Positions 8,936-17,100 of a stretch of 64,000 nucleotides of DNA are shown here, piece after piece. Both the position numbers and the translations under genes were made by a program. The stretch is from Flavobacterium endoglycinae (lineage in GTDB: Bacteria > Bacteroidota > Bacteroidia > Flavobacteriales > Flavobacteriaceae): positions 4,885,001-4,949,000 of the forward strand of contig NZ_CP071448.1 in NCBI RefSeq assembly GCF_017352115.1, in the 5' to 3' direction. Below the pieces are notes generated by a model. The model saw only the letters and a list, made by a program, of their open reading frames with translations, was not told where the DNA came from and made no database searches. How positions within the stretch are numbered: position 1 is the stretch's first letter; each line of letters opens with the position of its first letter.

Positions 8936-9511
8936 TTATGATACTTTCGATTTCAATCTACTTAAAGTTTCCTGCGAAATATTGATATAAGAGGCGACAA
9001 TCTTATTGGGAAGTCGTTTTACAATGGCAGGATTTATTTTTAATAATTGATTGTAACGTTCCAAAGCATCCATTGTGGTAAACGACATTAAACGATTGGC
9101 ATTGTTTACATACGCTTTTTCCAGATAATTGCTGTAAAACTCACGCCATTGCGGAATAATTTTCATTAAATGATTAAAATCTTCATGAGAAATCGCCAGT
9201 AATTCTGATTGTTCAACAACCTGAATATTTTCGGCGGCAGGCATTTTGGTAATAAAACTAACCAAAGCAGTTGCCAGCTGATTTTCGAAGGCAATATATC
9301 GGGTTACATCTTTTCCTTCTTCATTAATAAAAAAGATGCGCAGACAGCCTTTAGCAACAAAAAAAGTTTCATGACTAATTTGTCCCTGAGCCAGTAAAAT
9401 ATCGTTTTTATTTTTCTTAATGGGTTTGAAATAGGAGAGGATGGTTTCTAAATTTTCATCAGAAACATCAATGCTTTTTCGAATATAATGACCGAGTTGT
9501 TCGTATATCAT
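8936..9511 (-). CDS. Crp/Fnr-family transcription regulator
   Basis: A 191-residue regulator. Residues about 20-140 form the cyclic-nucleotide-binding-like beta barrel (FFVAKGCLRIFFINEEGKD) and the C-terminus holds a short helix-turn-helix (NKIVASYINISQETLSRLKS). There is no cysteine cluster for an FNR iron-sulfur centre and the cAMP-contact residues are not evident, so the ligand is unknown, as is common in Bacteroidota. Its ATG lies directly against the ribB stop codon with no gap, which implies translational coupling. A TTGAT-N4-GTCAA palindrome upstream of ribB makes autoregulation plausible. Confidence 0.85.
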   Translation of the reverse strand: MIYEQLGHYIRKSIDVSDENLETILSYFKPIKKNKNDILLAQGQISHETFFVAKGCLRIFFINEEGKDVTRYIAFENQLATALVSFITKMPAAENIQVVEQSELLAISHEDFNHLMKIIPQWREFYSNYLEKAYVNNANRLMSFTTMDALERYNQLLKINPAIVKRLPNKIVASYINISQETLSRLKSKVS

Positions 9512-10174
9512 TTACTTGTAATCTCTAACGAATCTGCGGTAATAAATAATATCTTCAATAGATAAAACCACAAGATCATGTTGTTGTGCAAAGCTAACGA
9601 TTTTGTCCAGTTTTGCCATACTGCCGTCTTCGTTCATTAATTCGCATAGAACGGCTTCGGGTTGTAAACCGGCGAGTTTCATTAAATCAACGCTTCCTTC
9701 AGTATGTCCGTTTCTTTCAAGCACGCCGTTGTCTTTTGCACGCAGCGGAAAAATATGCCCGGGTCTGGCTAAATCTTCAGGTTTTGCATTTGTGGCAATA
9801 GCAGTTTTAATGGTTGTAATCCTGTCTTTTGCAGAAACTCCTGTTGTAACGCCTTTTCTAGCTTCTATTGTAATGGTAAAAGGAGTTTGAAAACTACTGG
9901 TATTTTCTTTTACCATATAAGGAAGTTCCAGTTCGCTGGCTTTTTCATTGGTTAAACACAAACATACAATTCCGCTGCATTCACGGATCATTAAAGCCAT
10001 ATCGGGAACATTTATGTGCTGGGCAGAAAATATAAGATCACCTTCATTTTCTCGGTTTTCGTCATCGGTTAGTATAATTCCTTTTCCGTTTTTAAGTTGT
10101 TTCAAAGCGTTTTCAACACGTTCTTTGGAAGTGATTCCAAATTTCACTAACGGATTTAATTCTGTACTTATCAT
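9512..10174 (-). CDS. ribB: 3,4-dihydroxy-2-butanone 4-phosphate synthase
   Basis: A 220-residue RibB. It turns ribulose 5-phosphate into formate and the four-carbon precursor of lumazine in riboflavin synthesis. Diagnostic motifs are DDENRENEGDLIFSA near residue 37, the loop PGHIFPLRAKDNG and HTEGSVDLMKLAG, which carry the acidic and metal-binding residues. There is no fused GTP cyclohydrolase II domain, so it is the stand-alone form. It is co-transcribed with the Crp/Fnr gene. I looked for an FMN riboswitch in the 188-bp upstream region and saw none. A stand-alone ribB could be regulated by the coupled Crp/Fnr protein. Confidence 0.93.
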   Translation of the reverse strand: MISTELNPLVKFGITSKERVENALKQLKNGKGIILTDDENRENEGDLIFSAQHINVPDMALMIRECSGIVCLCLTNEKASELELPYMVKENTSSFQTPFTITIEARKGVTTGVSAKDRITTIKTAIATNAKPEDLARPGHIFPLRAKDNGVLERNGHTEGSVDLMKLAGLQPEAVLCELMNEDGSMAKLDKIVSFAQQHDLVVLSIEDIIYYRRFVRDYK

Positions 10175-10212
10175 GGATATTTATTTTGAACTTTTTAAAA
10201 ATTATCGAGCTT

Positions 10213-10256
10213 CAAAAGTACAGTTGTCAAGAATGTAAAAGTTTGATATAAGTCAA
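10213..10256 (-). promoter_or_regulatory. Candidate ribB-crp promoter with Crp/Fnr-like site
   Basis: On the minus strand a -7 box TACTTTTG lies at 10220-10213 without a matching -33 box. Upstream, 10243-10256 reads TTGATATAAGTCAA, one mismatch from the FNR form TTGAT-N4-ATCAA. Its centre is about 44 bp from the inferred start, a typical activator position. Confidence 0.45.
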
Positions 10257-10362
10257 TAAAATCAAGAGGTATTTTTTTAATGATATTTTAATTTAATTCT
10301 CATAAAATAGTAATTTAGTGCCCGTAAATAATCTCCGAAACTTATAAATACTGAACTCATAA

Positions 10363-11964
10363 ATGGAAAATATCACCGTAATTATCATGTTGCTTTTTGG
10401 CGTAGCTTTTTTAAGTTTAATCAGCAAACGATATAATTTTCCAATACCTATTGTTTTGGTAATGTGCGGAGTAATCATTAGTGTGGTTCCAGGACTTCCT
10501 GTTGTAGCGTTGAGTCCGGAAATTGTTTTTATCATTTTTTTACCGCCGCTTTTATATCATGCAGCGTGGCATACCAGCTGGTCTGAATTTAAGCAAACCA
10601 TTCGCCCGATAACTTTAGCAGCCGTTGGTTTAGTATTTTTTACAACTGGATTAGTGGCTGTAGTTGCACATTGGCTGATAGATGATATTTCTTGGCCGTT
10701 AGCTTTTTTACTTGGTGCTATTGTTTCGCCTCCCGATGCGGTTTCGGCAACAGCTATTACAAAAGGTTTAGGGCTTCATCCACGATTAATAGCTATTTTG
10801 GAAGGCGAAAGTTTGGTAAACGATGCAAGTGGTCTTGTGGCGTATAAATATGCGCTTACAGCAATTACAGCTGGAAATTTCGTTTTATGGCAGGCCGGAT
10901 TAAATTTCGTTTTGATGTCGGTTTTAGGAATCGCAGTGGGATTGGCTGTTGGTTTTATTATGTATTACATTCACAAAAGATTTGTTTGCGATGATATTAT
11001 CGAAGTAACGCTTACGTTATTAACGCCTTTTGCTTCTTATTTAATTGCAGAACATTTTCACGGTTCTGGGGTTTTAGCGGTTGTGGCAACAGGACTTTTT
11101 CTGGCAGCAAGATCTGGTACTATTTTTTCTCACGAAAGCCGAATTATGACCAATACCATTTGGGATGTTTTAAATAATATTCTCAACGGTTTGATTTTTA
11201 TTTTAATAGGTCTTCAGTTAAGACAGATTATTGAAGGCATCAGTAATTACTCGGGAAATTCATTGTTTATCTGGGGTTCTGTGATTAGTATTGTGGTGAT
11301 TGTGGTTCGTTTTTTATGGGTGATTCCAGCGACAATTATTCCGAGAATGCTGAGCAGAAAAATCCGTGAAAAAGAAGAATTTGATTATCGCAATATGATT
11401 ATTTTCGGATGGTCTGGAATGCGTGGTGTAGTTTCGATGGCCGCGGCTCTGGCACTTCCGTTAATGCTGAATAAAACCGAAGAATTTCCACTTCGTAATT
11501 TGATAATTTATCTAGTTTTCTGTGTAATTCTTTCGACTTTAGTGATTCAAGGGCTTACACTTCCGTGGATGATTAAAAAGCTAAAAGTGCAGCCGTATTC
11601 GATTTTAGCAGAAGAATATAATATTCGTAATATGATTGTTTCGGAAACCATTACGCATATTGAAGATAATTTTTCTTTGCTGGATGATGAATTGCTTCAC
11701 AACATTAAAAGTAAATATGAAGTAAAATTTAATCGTTTGCAAAAGACGGAACTTCCTGCTAATTTCTTCGGAAATGGAAAAGTATTGGGCGGACAGATTT
11801 TTAATGAATTTACCAAACTGCAGATTGATCTTTTGAATGTTGAAAGAGGAAAATTGGAAGCAATGCACAAAGCGGGTTCAGTCAATGAAGAAGTCTTTCG
11901 CAAAATAGAAAAAGAACTCGACCTTGAAGAAACCCGACTTTGGATGGAAATGTATGAAGAATAA
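10363..11964 (+). CDS. CPA1-family Na+/H+ (cation/proton) antiporter
   Basis: A 533-residue inner-membrane antiporter with about 12 membrane segments in the first 400 residues and a cytoplasmic tail of about 120 residues. The CPA1 core motifs are present: GAIVSPPDAVSATAI and the ion-binding Asn-Asp pair in ESLVNDASGLVAYKYAL. An arginine-containing FGWSGMRGVVSMAAALALP segment lies near residue 350. Proteins of this NhaP-like group exchange Na+ or K+ for protons to control pH and salt. The charged tail (KIEKELDLEETRLWMEMYEE) may be regulatory. It is monocistronic and converges on the SDR gene with only 4 bp between stop codons. Confidence 0.9.
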   Translation: MENITVIIMLLFGVAFLSLISKRYNFPIPIVLVMCGVIISVVPGLPVVALSPEIVFIIFLPPLLYHAAWHTSWSEFKQTIRPITLAAVGLVFFTTGLVAVVAHWLIDDISWPLAFLLGAIVSPPDAVSATAITKGLGLHPRLIAILEGESLVNDASGLVAYKYALTAITAGNFVLWQAGLNFVLMSVLGIAVGLAVGFIMYYIHKRFVCDDIIEVTLTLLTPFASYLIAEHFHGSGVLAVVATGLFLAARSGTIFSHESRIMTNTIWDVLNNILNGLIFILIGLQLRQIIEGISNYSGNSLFIWGSVISIVVIVVRFLWVIPATIIPRMLSRKIREKEEFDYRNMIIFGWSGMRGVVSMAAALALPLMLNKTEEFPLRNLIIYLVFCVILSTLVIQGLTLPWMIKKLKVQPYSILAEEYNIRNMIVSETITHIEDNFSLLDDELLHNIKSKYEVKFNRLQKTELPANFFGNGKVLGGQIFNEFTKLQIDLLNVERGKLEAMHKAGSVNEEVFRKIEKELDLEETRLWMEMYEE

Positions 11965-11968
11965 CATT

Positions 11969-12727
11969 TTAAATCATTTGTAAGTGAGGTCTAACCTGTA
12001 TGCTTACAATGTCGCAGCGTTTGTGCTGTGACAGGCAGAAAGCAACGCTCATGGCGATATCTTCTGCTTTTAACATTTCCATTTTTTTGATTTTTTCTTT
12101 TTGTACTTCTTTAGGATCCTGCTGCATGTCGCTGGTTACTGCTCCGGGTTCTATAAGAGTTACTTTTATTCCAAGTGCATTGATTCCTTTTCGAAGAGAT
12201 GTGCTGAAACCTCTTGTTGCGGTTTTGGTAGCGACATAAATGGGACTTCTTTTTTCTTTTGATTCTGCGCTCATAGAACCTATATTAATGATATGTCCAG
12301 ATTTTTGGATGGTCATTCTATCAACCGCTTCTCTGGCGAAAGCCATATATCCTAGCACATTTGTTTCTAAAATATATTTCCATTCATCGTAGTTTCCATC
12401 GGTAATGCTCTCGGCGCCCAATGCGGCGTTATTGATTAGAATATCAACACCTCCAAATAAATGATCAGCTCTTTCCCAAATCATACGAATATCTTCTTTG
12501 TTGGTTACATCGGCAGAAATACCGTAAATTTCTCCAGATGATGATTTGCTTTTGATGTCGTGCATAGCGTTGTTTAAATCATTTTCATTTCTTCCGAAAA
12601 TAAGAACACGACCTCCTAGAGACACTAATAAATCAGCAATGGCTTTTCCAATTCCTGTTGTACCACCAGTTACGATTATGCGTTTTTGTGCAATATTTTG
12701 ACTAAAGTAGTTTGATAAAATTTCCAT
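11969..12727 (-). CDS. SDR-family oxidoreductase
   Basis: A 252-residue classical short-chain dehydrogenase. The cofactor motif VTGGTTGIGKAIADLL starts near residue 19, followed by DILINNAALG and the catalytic Ser (NIGSMSAE) with Tyr-x3-Lys in IYVATKTATRGF. The substrate cannot be told from sequence. It follows the Rieske-FAD gene on the same strand by 23 bp, so the two are probably one operon. Cytoplasmic. The catalytic triad is complete, unlike the SDR at 49275. Confidence 0.88.
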   Translation of the reverse strand: MEILSNYFSQNIAQKRIIVTGGTTGIGKAIADLLVSLGGRVLIFGRNENDLNNAMHDIKSKSSSGEIYGISADVTNKEDIRMIWERADHLFGGVDILINNAALGAESITDGNYDEWKYILETNVLGYMAFAREAVDRMTIQKSGHIINIGSMSAESKEKRSPIYVATKTATRGFSTSLRKGINALGIKVTLIEPGAVTSDMQQDPKEVQKEKIKKMEMLKAEDIAMSVAFCLSQHKRCDIVSIQVRPHLQMI

Positions 12728-12750
12728 GGCTTATTTTTTAATTAATTATT

Positions 12751-14331
12751 TTACTTTACTTTGATTGGTCCTAAATTGCTTTGTGCTGGTCCATTCGTTA
12801 CTGTTCCGTCGGCAGCGAATCTCGAGCCGTGGCACGGACAGTCAAATGATTTTTCATCTGAATTCCATTGTACAATACAGCCCAAATGCGGACAAACGGC
12901 TGAAAAGGCTTTCAATGAATTGTCGTAATCTCGGTAAACGGCAACTTTTCGTAATCCAACATTAAGAACACCGCCGTTTCCAGCTTCTAAATCGGCAACA
13001 TTATCAAGATCTGAAGCTGCAATCCAATCCAGATATTGTTTGGCCATATTTCCTGCCTCTTTCAAAAAGTCTCCTGCTGCACTAAAAGTAATTCGGGACG
13101 GATCGTATATTTCTTCCCATTTATTTTTGATTTCTTGAATCATGTCGCTTACAATCAATGCTCCAATGGTTGCATGTGTCATTCCGTTTCCTGAATCTCC
13201 GGTAATAATATAAATGTTTTTGTCTCCCGGATTTTTTCCCATAAAACCTAGAGAATCTACTGGTTCCATAACTTGGCCAGACCATTTATAAGTGATTTCA
13301 TCGAGCATAGGAAAATTTTTTCGTGTCCAGACTTCGAGTTTATCATAACGTGAGATTTCAGAAAGATCTTCTTCATCTGCCTGTCCGGTTTTATGATCTT
13401 CACCACCCGAAATCAGCAAATCATAGTTTTCGTCAAAATTTTCTACACGAACATAATGGTATGGTTTTGCGACCCATTTGGCATCCATATTTCCGGTATC
13501 CCACCATAAAGAAAAGGGAAGACTGTCTTTTGGAATTTTTCCAGCGATTACATACGTTCTGTACGCATGCTGTTTGGTATGCATGGTCACGAGATCATTA
13601 ATAGGGGAGTTAGTTGCCACAACAATATGATCTGCGGTAAACGTATAACCGTTTACTTTTGCACCTTTTTTAGTAATATCTTCGGCATGTGCTTCGGTAT
13701 AAATTGTTCCTCCAAGTGAAACAACTGCTTCTGCAAGTCCTTTTAAATAATGTAAAATATGAAATTGTCCTTGATTTTTGAATTCGATCGATTTTTTGTT
13801 TTCGCCTCCAGCCATTGACGGAATATGATCTAACAAAGTTGTTTCTAAACCTACGTTTTGCAATGCGTTAAATTCTTTTTCGAGATTTTCTTCTTTATCC
13901 GTTTCATGAAGAAACAGATATCCGTTTACTCTCTTAAAATCACATTCAATCTGGTTTTCGGTTACTATTTTTTCGATTTCATCAATAGCAGCACTGTGGC
14001 TTTGTGCAGCAAGTGATGCTGTTTCTTTCCCGAAAGTTTTTTCAAGATAATAATAGCGATCATCAAGAGCGTTGGTTAAATGCGCTGTTGTTCTTCCTGT
14101 TTCACCACTGCCTATAAAACCATCTTCTACGAGAACTACTTTTCTTCCAGCTTTTACAAGTTTGTAAGCTGTTGTAAGTCCGGCAATACCGCCGCCAATA
14201 ATTAAAATATCGGTACGGACATCTTGGTTTGGTTTTTCAAAAGCAATAATTTCTGTAGAATCAATCCAAAACGAAACATTGTCTCCAGAGGTTATACTTC
14301 CTTCATTTATATCTTTATATGAATTGTCCAT
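12751..14331 (-). CDS. FAD-dependent oxidoreductase with C-terminal Rieske domain
   Basis: A 526-residue fusion. Residues about 40-430 are a DAO-type FAD fold, with the dinucleotide motif DILIIGGGIAGLTTAYKLV and GETGRTTAHLTNALDDRYY. Residues about 430-526 are a Rieske [2Fe-2S] domain with the ligand boxes CPHLGC and CPCHGS. This architecture is common in bacteria, often next to stress genes, but its substrate is not established. There is no signal peptide. It is the first gene of an operon with the SDR at 11969, and its upstream region carries a 13-bp imperfect inverted repeat over the -7 box. Confidence 0.9.
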   Translation of the reverse strand: MDNSYKDINEGSITSGDNVSFWIDSTEIIAFEKPNQDVRTDILIIGGGIAGLTTAYKLVKAGRKVVLVEDGFIGSGETGRTTAHLTNALDDRYYYLEKTFGKETASLAAQSHSAAIDEIEKIVTENQIECDFKRVNGYLFLHETDKEENLEKEFNALQNVGLETTLLDHIPSMAGGENKKSIEFKNQGQFHILHYLKGLAEAVVSLGGTIYTEAHAEDITKKGAKVNGYTFTADHIVVATNSPINDLVTMHTKQHAYRTYVIAGKIPKDSLPFSLWWDTGNMDAKWVAKPYHYVRVENFDENYDLLISGGEDHKTGQADEEDLSEISRYDKLEVWTRKNFPMLDEITYKWSGQVMEPVDSLGFMGKNPGDKNIYIITGDSGNGMTHATIGALIVSDMIQEIKNKWEEIYDPSRITFSAAGDFLKEAGNMAKQYLDWIAASDLDNVADLEAGNGGVLNVGLRKVAVYRDYDNSLKAFSAVCPHLGCIVQWNSDEKSFDCPCHGSRFAADGTVTNGPAQSNLGPIKVK

Positions 14332-14358
14332 GATTATTATTTTTTAATGTAATGCGTT

Positions 14359-14391
14359 CATTTCAAAACTAGTAACATCTATTTTGAAATG
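14359..14391 (-). promoter_or_regulatory. Inverted repeat over the Rieske-FAD promoter
   Basis: CATTTCAAAACTAG (14359-14372) and CTATTTTGAAATG (14379-14391) form a near-perfect inverted repeat with one bulged base. The minus-strand -7 box TAGTTTTG (14371-14364) lies inside the left arm. The site sits between divergent genes and could be an operator for both. Confidence 0.4.
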
Positions 14392-14526
14392 TTTACAACT
14401 TTAAGTTTTGCATTTTACAGGATTGCCAGTCGGATTTTATGTAAGAATTTTGAAAAATACTATAAGCATAACAGTTTTATTAATAGTTATTTAGTGTTTA
14501 TTCTACAACCCGAAAAACAACTTATT

Positions 14527-14880
14527 ATGAAAACAGGAATGAAATTTAAAATGATGACTCTTGCCGTGTTGGTGGCACTGTTATTTTCGTGTAAAAATAA
14601 CAAAGACGGATACAGTGATGAAATTGAAACAAGTCCAGTGCCAATTGACAGCACTGAAAAAGTAGACGATTCTGCAAGTACAGGTGCGGGCAGTACTCAA
14701 AATGCTGCGAATTCTGAAACCATGGGCACGGGAACTACAGGATCAGGAAGTACAGAAGGAACTGGAATTGGTCCAGGTGAAAGTCCACAAGATGGTTCAA
14801 CTTATACTGAGTCTTCTGGAGTTCAAAAAGACAGTATAAAACCTGAAATTAAAGCGAAAAAGAAGAATCAGAAAAAATAA
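14527..14880 (+). CDS. Small Ser/Thr/Gly-rich lipoprotein of unknown function
   Basis: About 117 residues from the ATG at 14527 (MKTGMKFKMMTLAVLVALLFSC). The signal ends in a lipobox LLFSC, so Cys22 should be lipidated. Longer in-frame starts upstream give a sequence that does not resemble a signal. The mature part is low-complexity, rich in Gly, Ser and Thr (GAGSTQNAANSETMGTGTTG) with a lysine-rich tail KAKKKNQKK. Family unknown. It resembles in style the small lipoprotein at 15925 (SCKKN start, DST-type spacers), and both sit in the same gene group, so related roles are possible. Confidence 0.65.
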   Translation: MKTGMKFKMMTLAVLVALLFSCKNNKDGYSDEIETSPVPIDSTEKVDDSASTGAGSTQNAANSETMGTGTTGSGSTEGTGIGPGESPQDGSTYTESSGVQKDSIKPEIKAKKKNQKK

Positions 14881-14910
14881 TAATTGTATATAAGAATTGA
14901 ATTAAAAGTT

Positions 14911-14950
14911 AAAAACCTCTTTGTTTAGAAAAGCAAAGAGGTTTTTATTT
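14911..14950 (+). terminator. Intrinsic terminator after the small lipoprotein gene
   Basis: A 13-bp stem (AAAAACCTCTTTG at 14911-14923; CAAAGAGGTTTTT at 14934-14946) with a 10-nt loop and T-rich tail. Confidence 0.85.
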
Positions 14951-15037
14951 TGAAGTCAGGTGTCAATTTGGTTTTCCCATTTTTATCACTGCCTATTGTG
15001 ACTGAAAACTGAAAACTGCAGACTAAAATTTAAAAAA

Positions 15038-15694
15038 TTATCCGCCAGTTTCCATATTAGGCGCATCGACTGGTTTTGATTGTGAAGAGCCTATTTGGCG
15101 TAAATAAATGGATAAAATAATGATGGCGAAAACAGATAAGAATTCGCTCTGCCAGTTCTGAAACGATTCAAACCAAAACCTCGAATGTCCAATATAGGAT
15201 GCTGCGGTTTCTAAAGGTTCTCCCTTTAGAAGCAGCTGCTCGTTTTCATCTTTAAGGCTTCCGTAAAAATGAATTATAAATGAAATGAGAAATAAAAGAA
15301 ATAAAGCGATGGTAAGCGAATGTTTATAAATTTTCAAAATAAAACCGCCTTTTTTTACAGCCCATGGAGCTTCTTTTTTGTTAGGATCTGGTTCGCGGTC
15401 AACATCTTCTGTTTCATTTATTTTCTTGGATTCAGATGATCCTTTCTGTTTTAAGAAAATAGTCAGCACTACATATAGTGTCATTTGAAGAAATTCGCTC
15501 TCCCAATTTTCAAAAGTAGATTGGTAAAAATGCCCTGATAATAGGTAAGAAGCAAAATTTATTGCGTTTGCTCCTTCATCTATTAATTCTTTGTTATGTT
15601 CTTCAAATCCAAATATAATCTGGCCTAAAAAAGAACTCATAAACAGCAGAAAAAAGCAGATAGATAAACCGTTATTTCTAAAAAATGTTTTCAT
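15038..15694 (-). CDS. DUF6766-like membrane protein with internal duplication
   Basis: About 218 residues from the ATG at 15694 (MKTFFRNNGLSICFFLLF); a start ten codons further up is less likely. The protein is two copies of one unit. Each begins with a membrane helix (LSICFFLLFMSSF; LTIALFLLFLISF), continues with a loop holding SGHFYQSTFENWESEFLQ or GHSRFWFESFQNWQSEFLS, and ends with a second helix and LKQKGSSESK or LRQIGSSQSK. Four membrane segments in all. It looks like the DUF6766 family of uncharacterised membrane proteins; that name is from memory. Neighbours are stress-type genes. Function unknown. Confidence 0.75.
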   Translation of the reverse strand: MKTFFRNNGLSICFFLLFMSSFLGQIIFGFEEHNKELIDEGANAINFASYLLSGHFYQSTFENWESEFLQMTLYVVLTIFLKQKGSSESKKINETEDVDREPDPNKKEAPWAVKKGGFILKIYKHSLTIALFLLFLISFIIHFYGSLKDENEQLLLKGEPLETAASYIGHSRFWFESFQNWQSEFLSVFAIIILSIYLRQIGSSQSKPVDAPNMETGG

Positions 15695-15791
15695 TTTTAT
15701 CGTGTTTTTCTTCAAAGTTCTCAAATACTGCGTTTAGAACTTTACACAATTTATTTTTTGATTTACAGTTTTTGCATTGGATTTGTTAAAC

Positions 15792-15809
15792 ATACTATGT
15801 GAATAGTAT
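15792..15809. promoter_or_regulatory. Perfect 7-4-7 inverted repeat between divergent genes
   Basis: ATACTAT-GTGA-ATAGTAT forms a perfect palindrome in the gap between the DUF6766-like gene (minus) and the small lipoprotein (plus). Size and place fit an operator; the regulator is unknown. Confidence 0.35.
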
Positions 15810-15924
15810 AAATTCTTTGATTTTTATAACTGATACAGGAAATTGTATAACAATTTTATATGTGAGAGTTCTAATTTTATCAATATTAGATTATGAATCA
15901 ATTATAAATTAAAAAGATATTATT

Positions 15925-16134
15925 ATGAAAACGCTATTAAAAACTAAAATTGCATTACTGCTTGTATTAGCAGGATTAGCATTCTCGTGTAAGAAGAACG
16001 AAACCACAAATAGTGATTCTTACGAAAATGACAGTATTAGCAATACAGTAGATACTGTTGGACCAGAAGTGGATACAACAACTGTTATTGATACTGCTGC
16101 CACAAAAATTAATACTGATTCTATTAAAAAATAG
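15925..16134 (+). CDS. Very small lipoprotein of unknown function
   Basis: A 69-residue protein with a lipoprotein signal (MKTLLKTKIALLLVLAGLAFSC) and a mature part of about 47 residues rich in Asn, Asp, Ser and Thr (NSDSYENDSISNTVDTV). No domain is recognised. The signal and acidic low-complexity tail resemble the lipoprotein at 14527. It ends just before a strong palindromic terminator. Such small lipoproteins are common in Flavobacterium next to stress genes, but no function is known. Confidence 0.65.
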   Translation: MKTLLKTKIALLLVLAGLAFSCKKNETTNSDSYENDSISNTVDTVGPEVDTTTVIDTAATKINTDSIKK

Positions 16135-16154
16135 AATATAAATAATCCATAAAA

Positions 16155-16182
16155 AAAGAGCTGTTTAATTAAACAGCTCTTT
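16155..16182. terminator. Bidirectional terminator between convergent genes
   Basis: A perfect 28-nt palindrome (arm AAAGAGCTGTTTAA) with T-runs outside on both strands separates the small lipoprotein (plus) from the outer-membrane barrel gene (minus). Confidence 0.85.
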
Positions 16183-16206
16183 ATTTTTATGATAAACGTT
16201 TTAAGA

Positions 16207-17043
16207 TTAACGCATGGCAAATCTTATCTTCAATCCATAAGATACTAATCTCATATTGTGTGAAGCCCCAGAATCAAAAACACTGTTGTATTTTAATTCT
16301 ACCGGCAGATCTGGATTGTACTGTACAAGATTTTTAGCTTCGTTTTTATCGTAGATATTGTTTAGTCCGTAATCTAAATAAAGTCCGATGTAAATAGAAT
16401 TTGTGCTTCCAATTACTTGTTTTAAACCCGTTTCAATTGTGGCAGAATACGATACATCTGTTTTTAAATCCTGTTTAGACGTTTTTAAATCATTAGTGCT
16501 GGCAAAACCGGCAAAAGCAGGACTGAATAATTCTACATTGTACTGCGGATAATAACCGCTTGTTGTAAGATTGCCCATTTTGGTTTGAAAACTGCCGCTT
16601 GAAGCAAATCCTATTTTAAAGCCTCCTGCTAGATATAATTTTGTAGTTCCTGGAGTTTCAAACTGAATTCCAATTGGTACATTGATATAAGCAAGTTTTT
16701 GCTCTTCTCTTAAGTTTGCAGCTTTATATCGAAATTGAAAAGATTCATTTTCGGCATCTACAGCATTGTATCTGCCAGAAATCGAACCAAATTTAATATC
16801 GGTATTATAAGTCTGATATTCAACTCCAACGCCAATACTTAAACCTTCATTTAAATAGTAGGAATAACGAAGACCAGCACTGACTCCATTTCCAGGAACA
16901 TATTCTCCTCCTGTAGATTTAACAAATGAAAATGGACCTCCTACTGAAATTGAAAACTCCTGTTTTTTATCCTGACCATAGCTATTAAAACCCGCTGTTA
17001 AAAGCGCCGTTATCATAGCAAGTGATGTTATATATTTTTTCAT
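16207..17043 (-). CDS. Outer-membrane beta-barrel protein
   Basis: A 278-residue protein with a signal peptide (MKKYITSLAMITALLTAGFNSYGQ) and alternating beta-strands ending in LVSYGLKIRFAMR, a typical C-terminal strand of an outer-membrane barrel (PorT/OMP_b-brl type). Strand-like segments such as GLSIGVGVEYQTY and TKLYLAGGFKIGFA recur. It lies 57 bp downstream of the giant adhesin gene on the same strand, with a GC-rich hairpin between. A partner role in adhesin display is possible, but it does not look like the longer PorP/SprF proteins. Function unproven. Confidence 0.75.
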   Translation of the reverse strand: MKKYITSLAMITALLTAGFNSYGQDKKQEFSISVGGPFSFVKSTGGEYVPGNGVSAGLRYSYYLNEGLSIGVGVEYQTYNTDIKFGSISGRYNAVDAENESFQFRYKAANLREEQKLAYINVPIGIQFETPGTTKLYLAGGFKIGFASSGSFQTKMGNLTTSGYYPQYNVELFSPAFAGFASTNDLKTSKQDLKTDVSYSATIETGLKQVIGSTNSIYIGLYLDYGLNNIYDKNEAKNLVQYNPDLPVELKYNSVFDSGASHNMRLVSYGLKIRFAMR

Positions 17044-17059
17044 CTTTTAAGATTTTATT

Positions 17060-17092
17060 ATGCCGGTGCTGTGTTTGAAACAACACCGGCAT
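17060..17092 (-). terminator. GC-rich hairpin between adhesin and barrel genes (no T-tract)
   Basis: ATGCCGGTG (17060-17068) pairs with CACCGGCAT (17084-17092), extendable inward with one mismatch. Read on the minus strand it is not followed by a U-run, so it is more likely an attenuating or mRNA-processing hairpin within the operon than a full terminator. Confidence 0.5.
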
Positions 17093-17100
17093 GGTTTTAT

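Noticed and set aside
10175..10362. FMN riboswitch upstream of ribB
   Set aside because: The conserved RFN words and multi-helix layout were looked for and not found.
10293..10535. 80-codon minus-strand ORF at the start of the antiporter gene
   Set aside because: Antisense to the well-supported antiporter N-terminus and without any recognisable feature.
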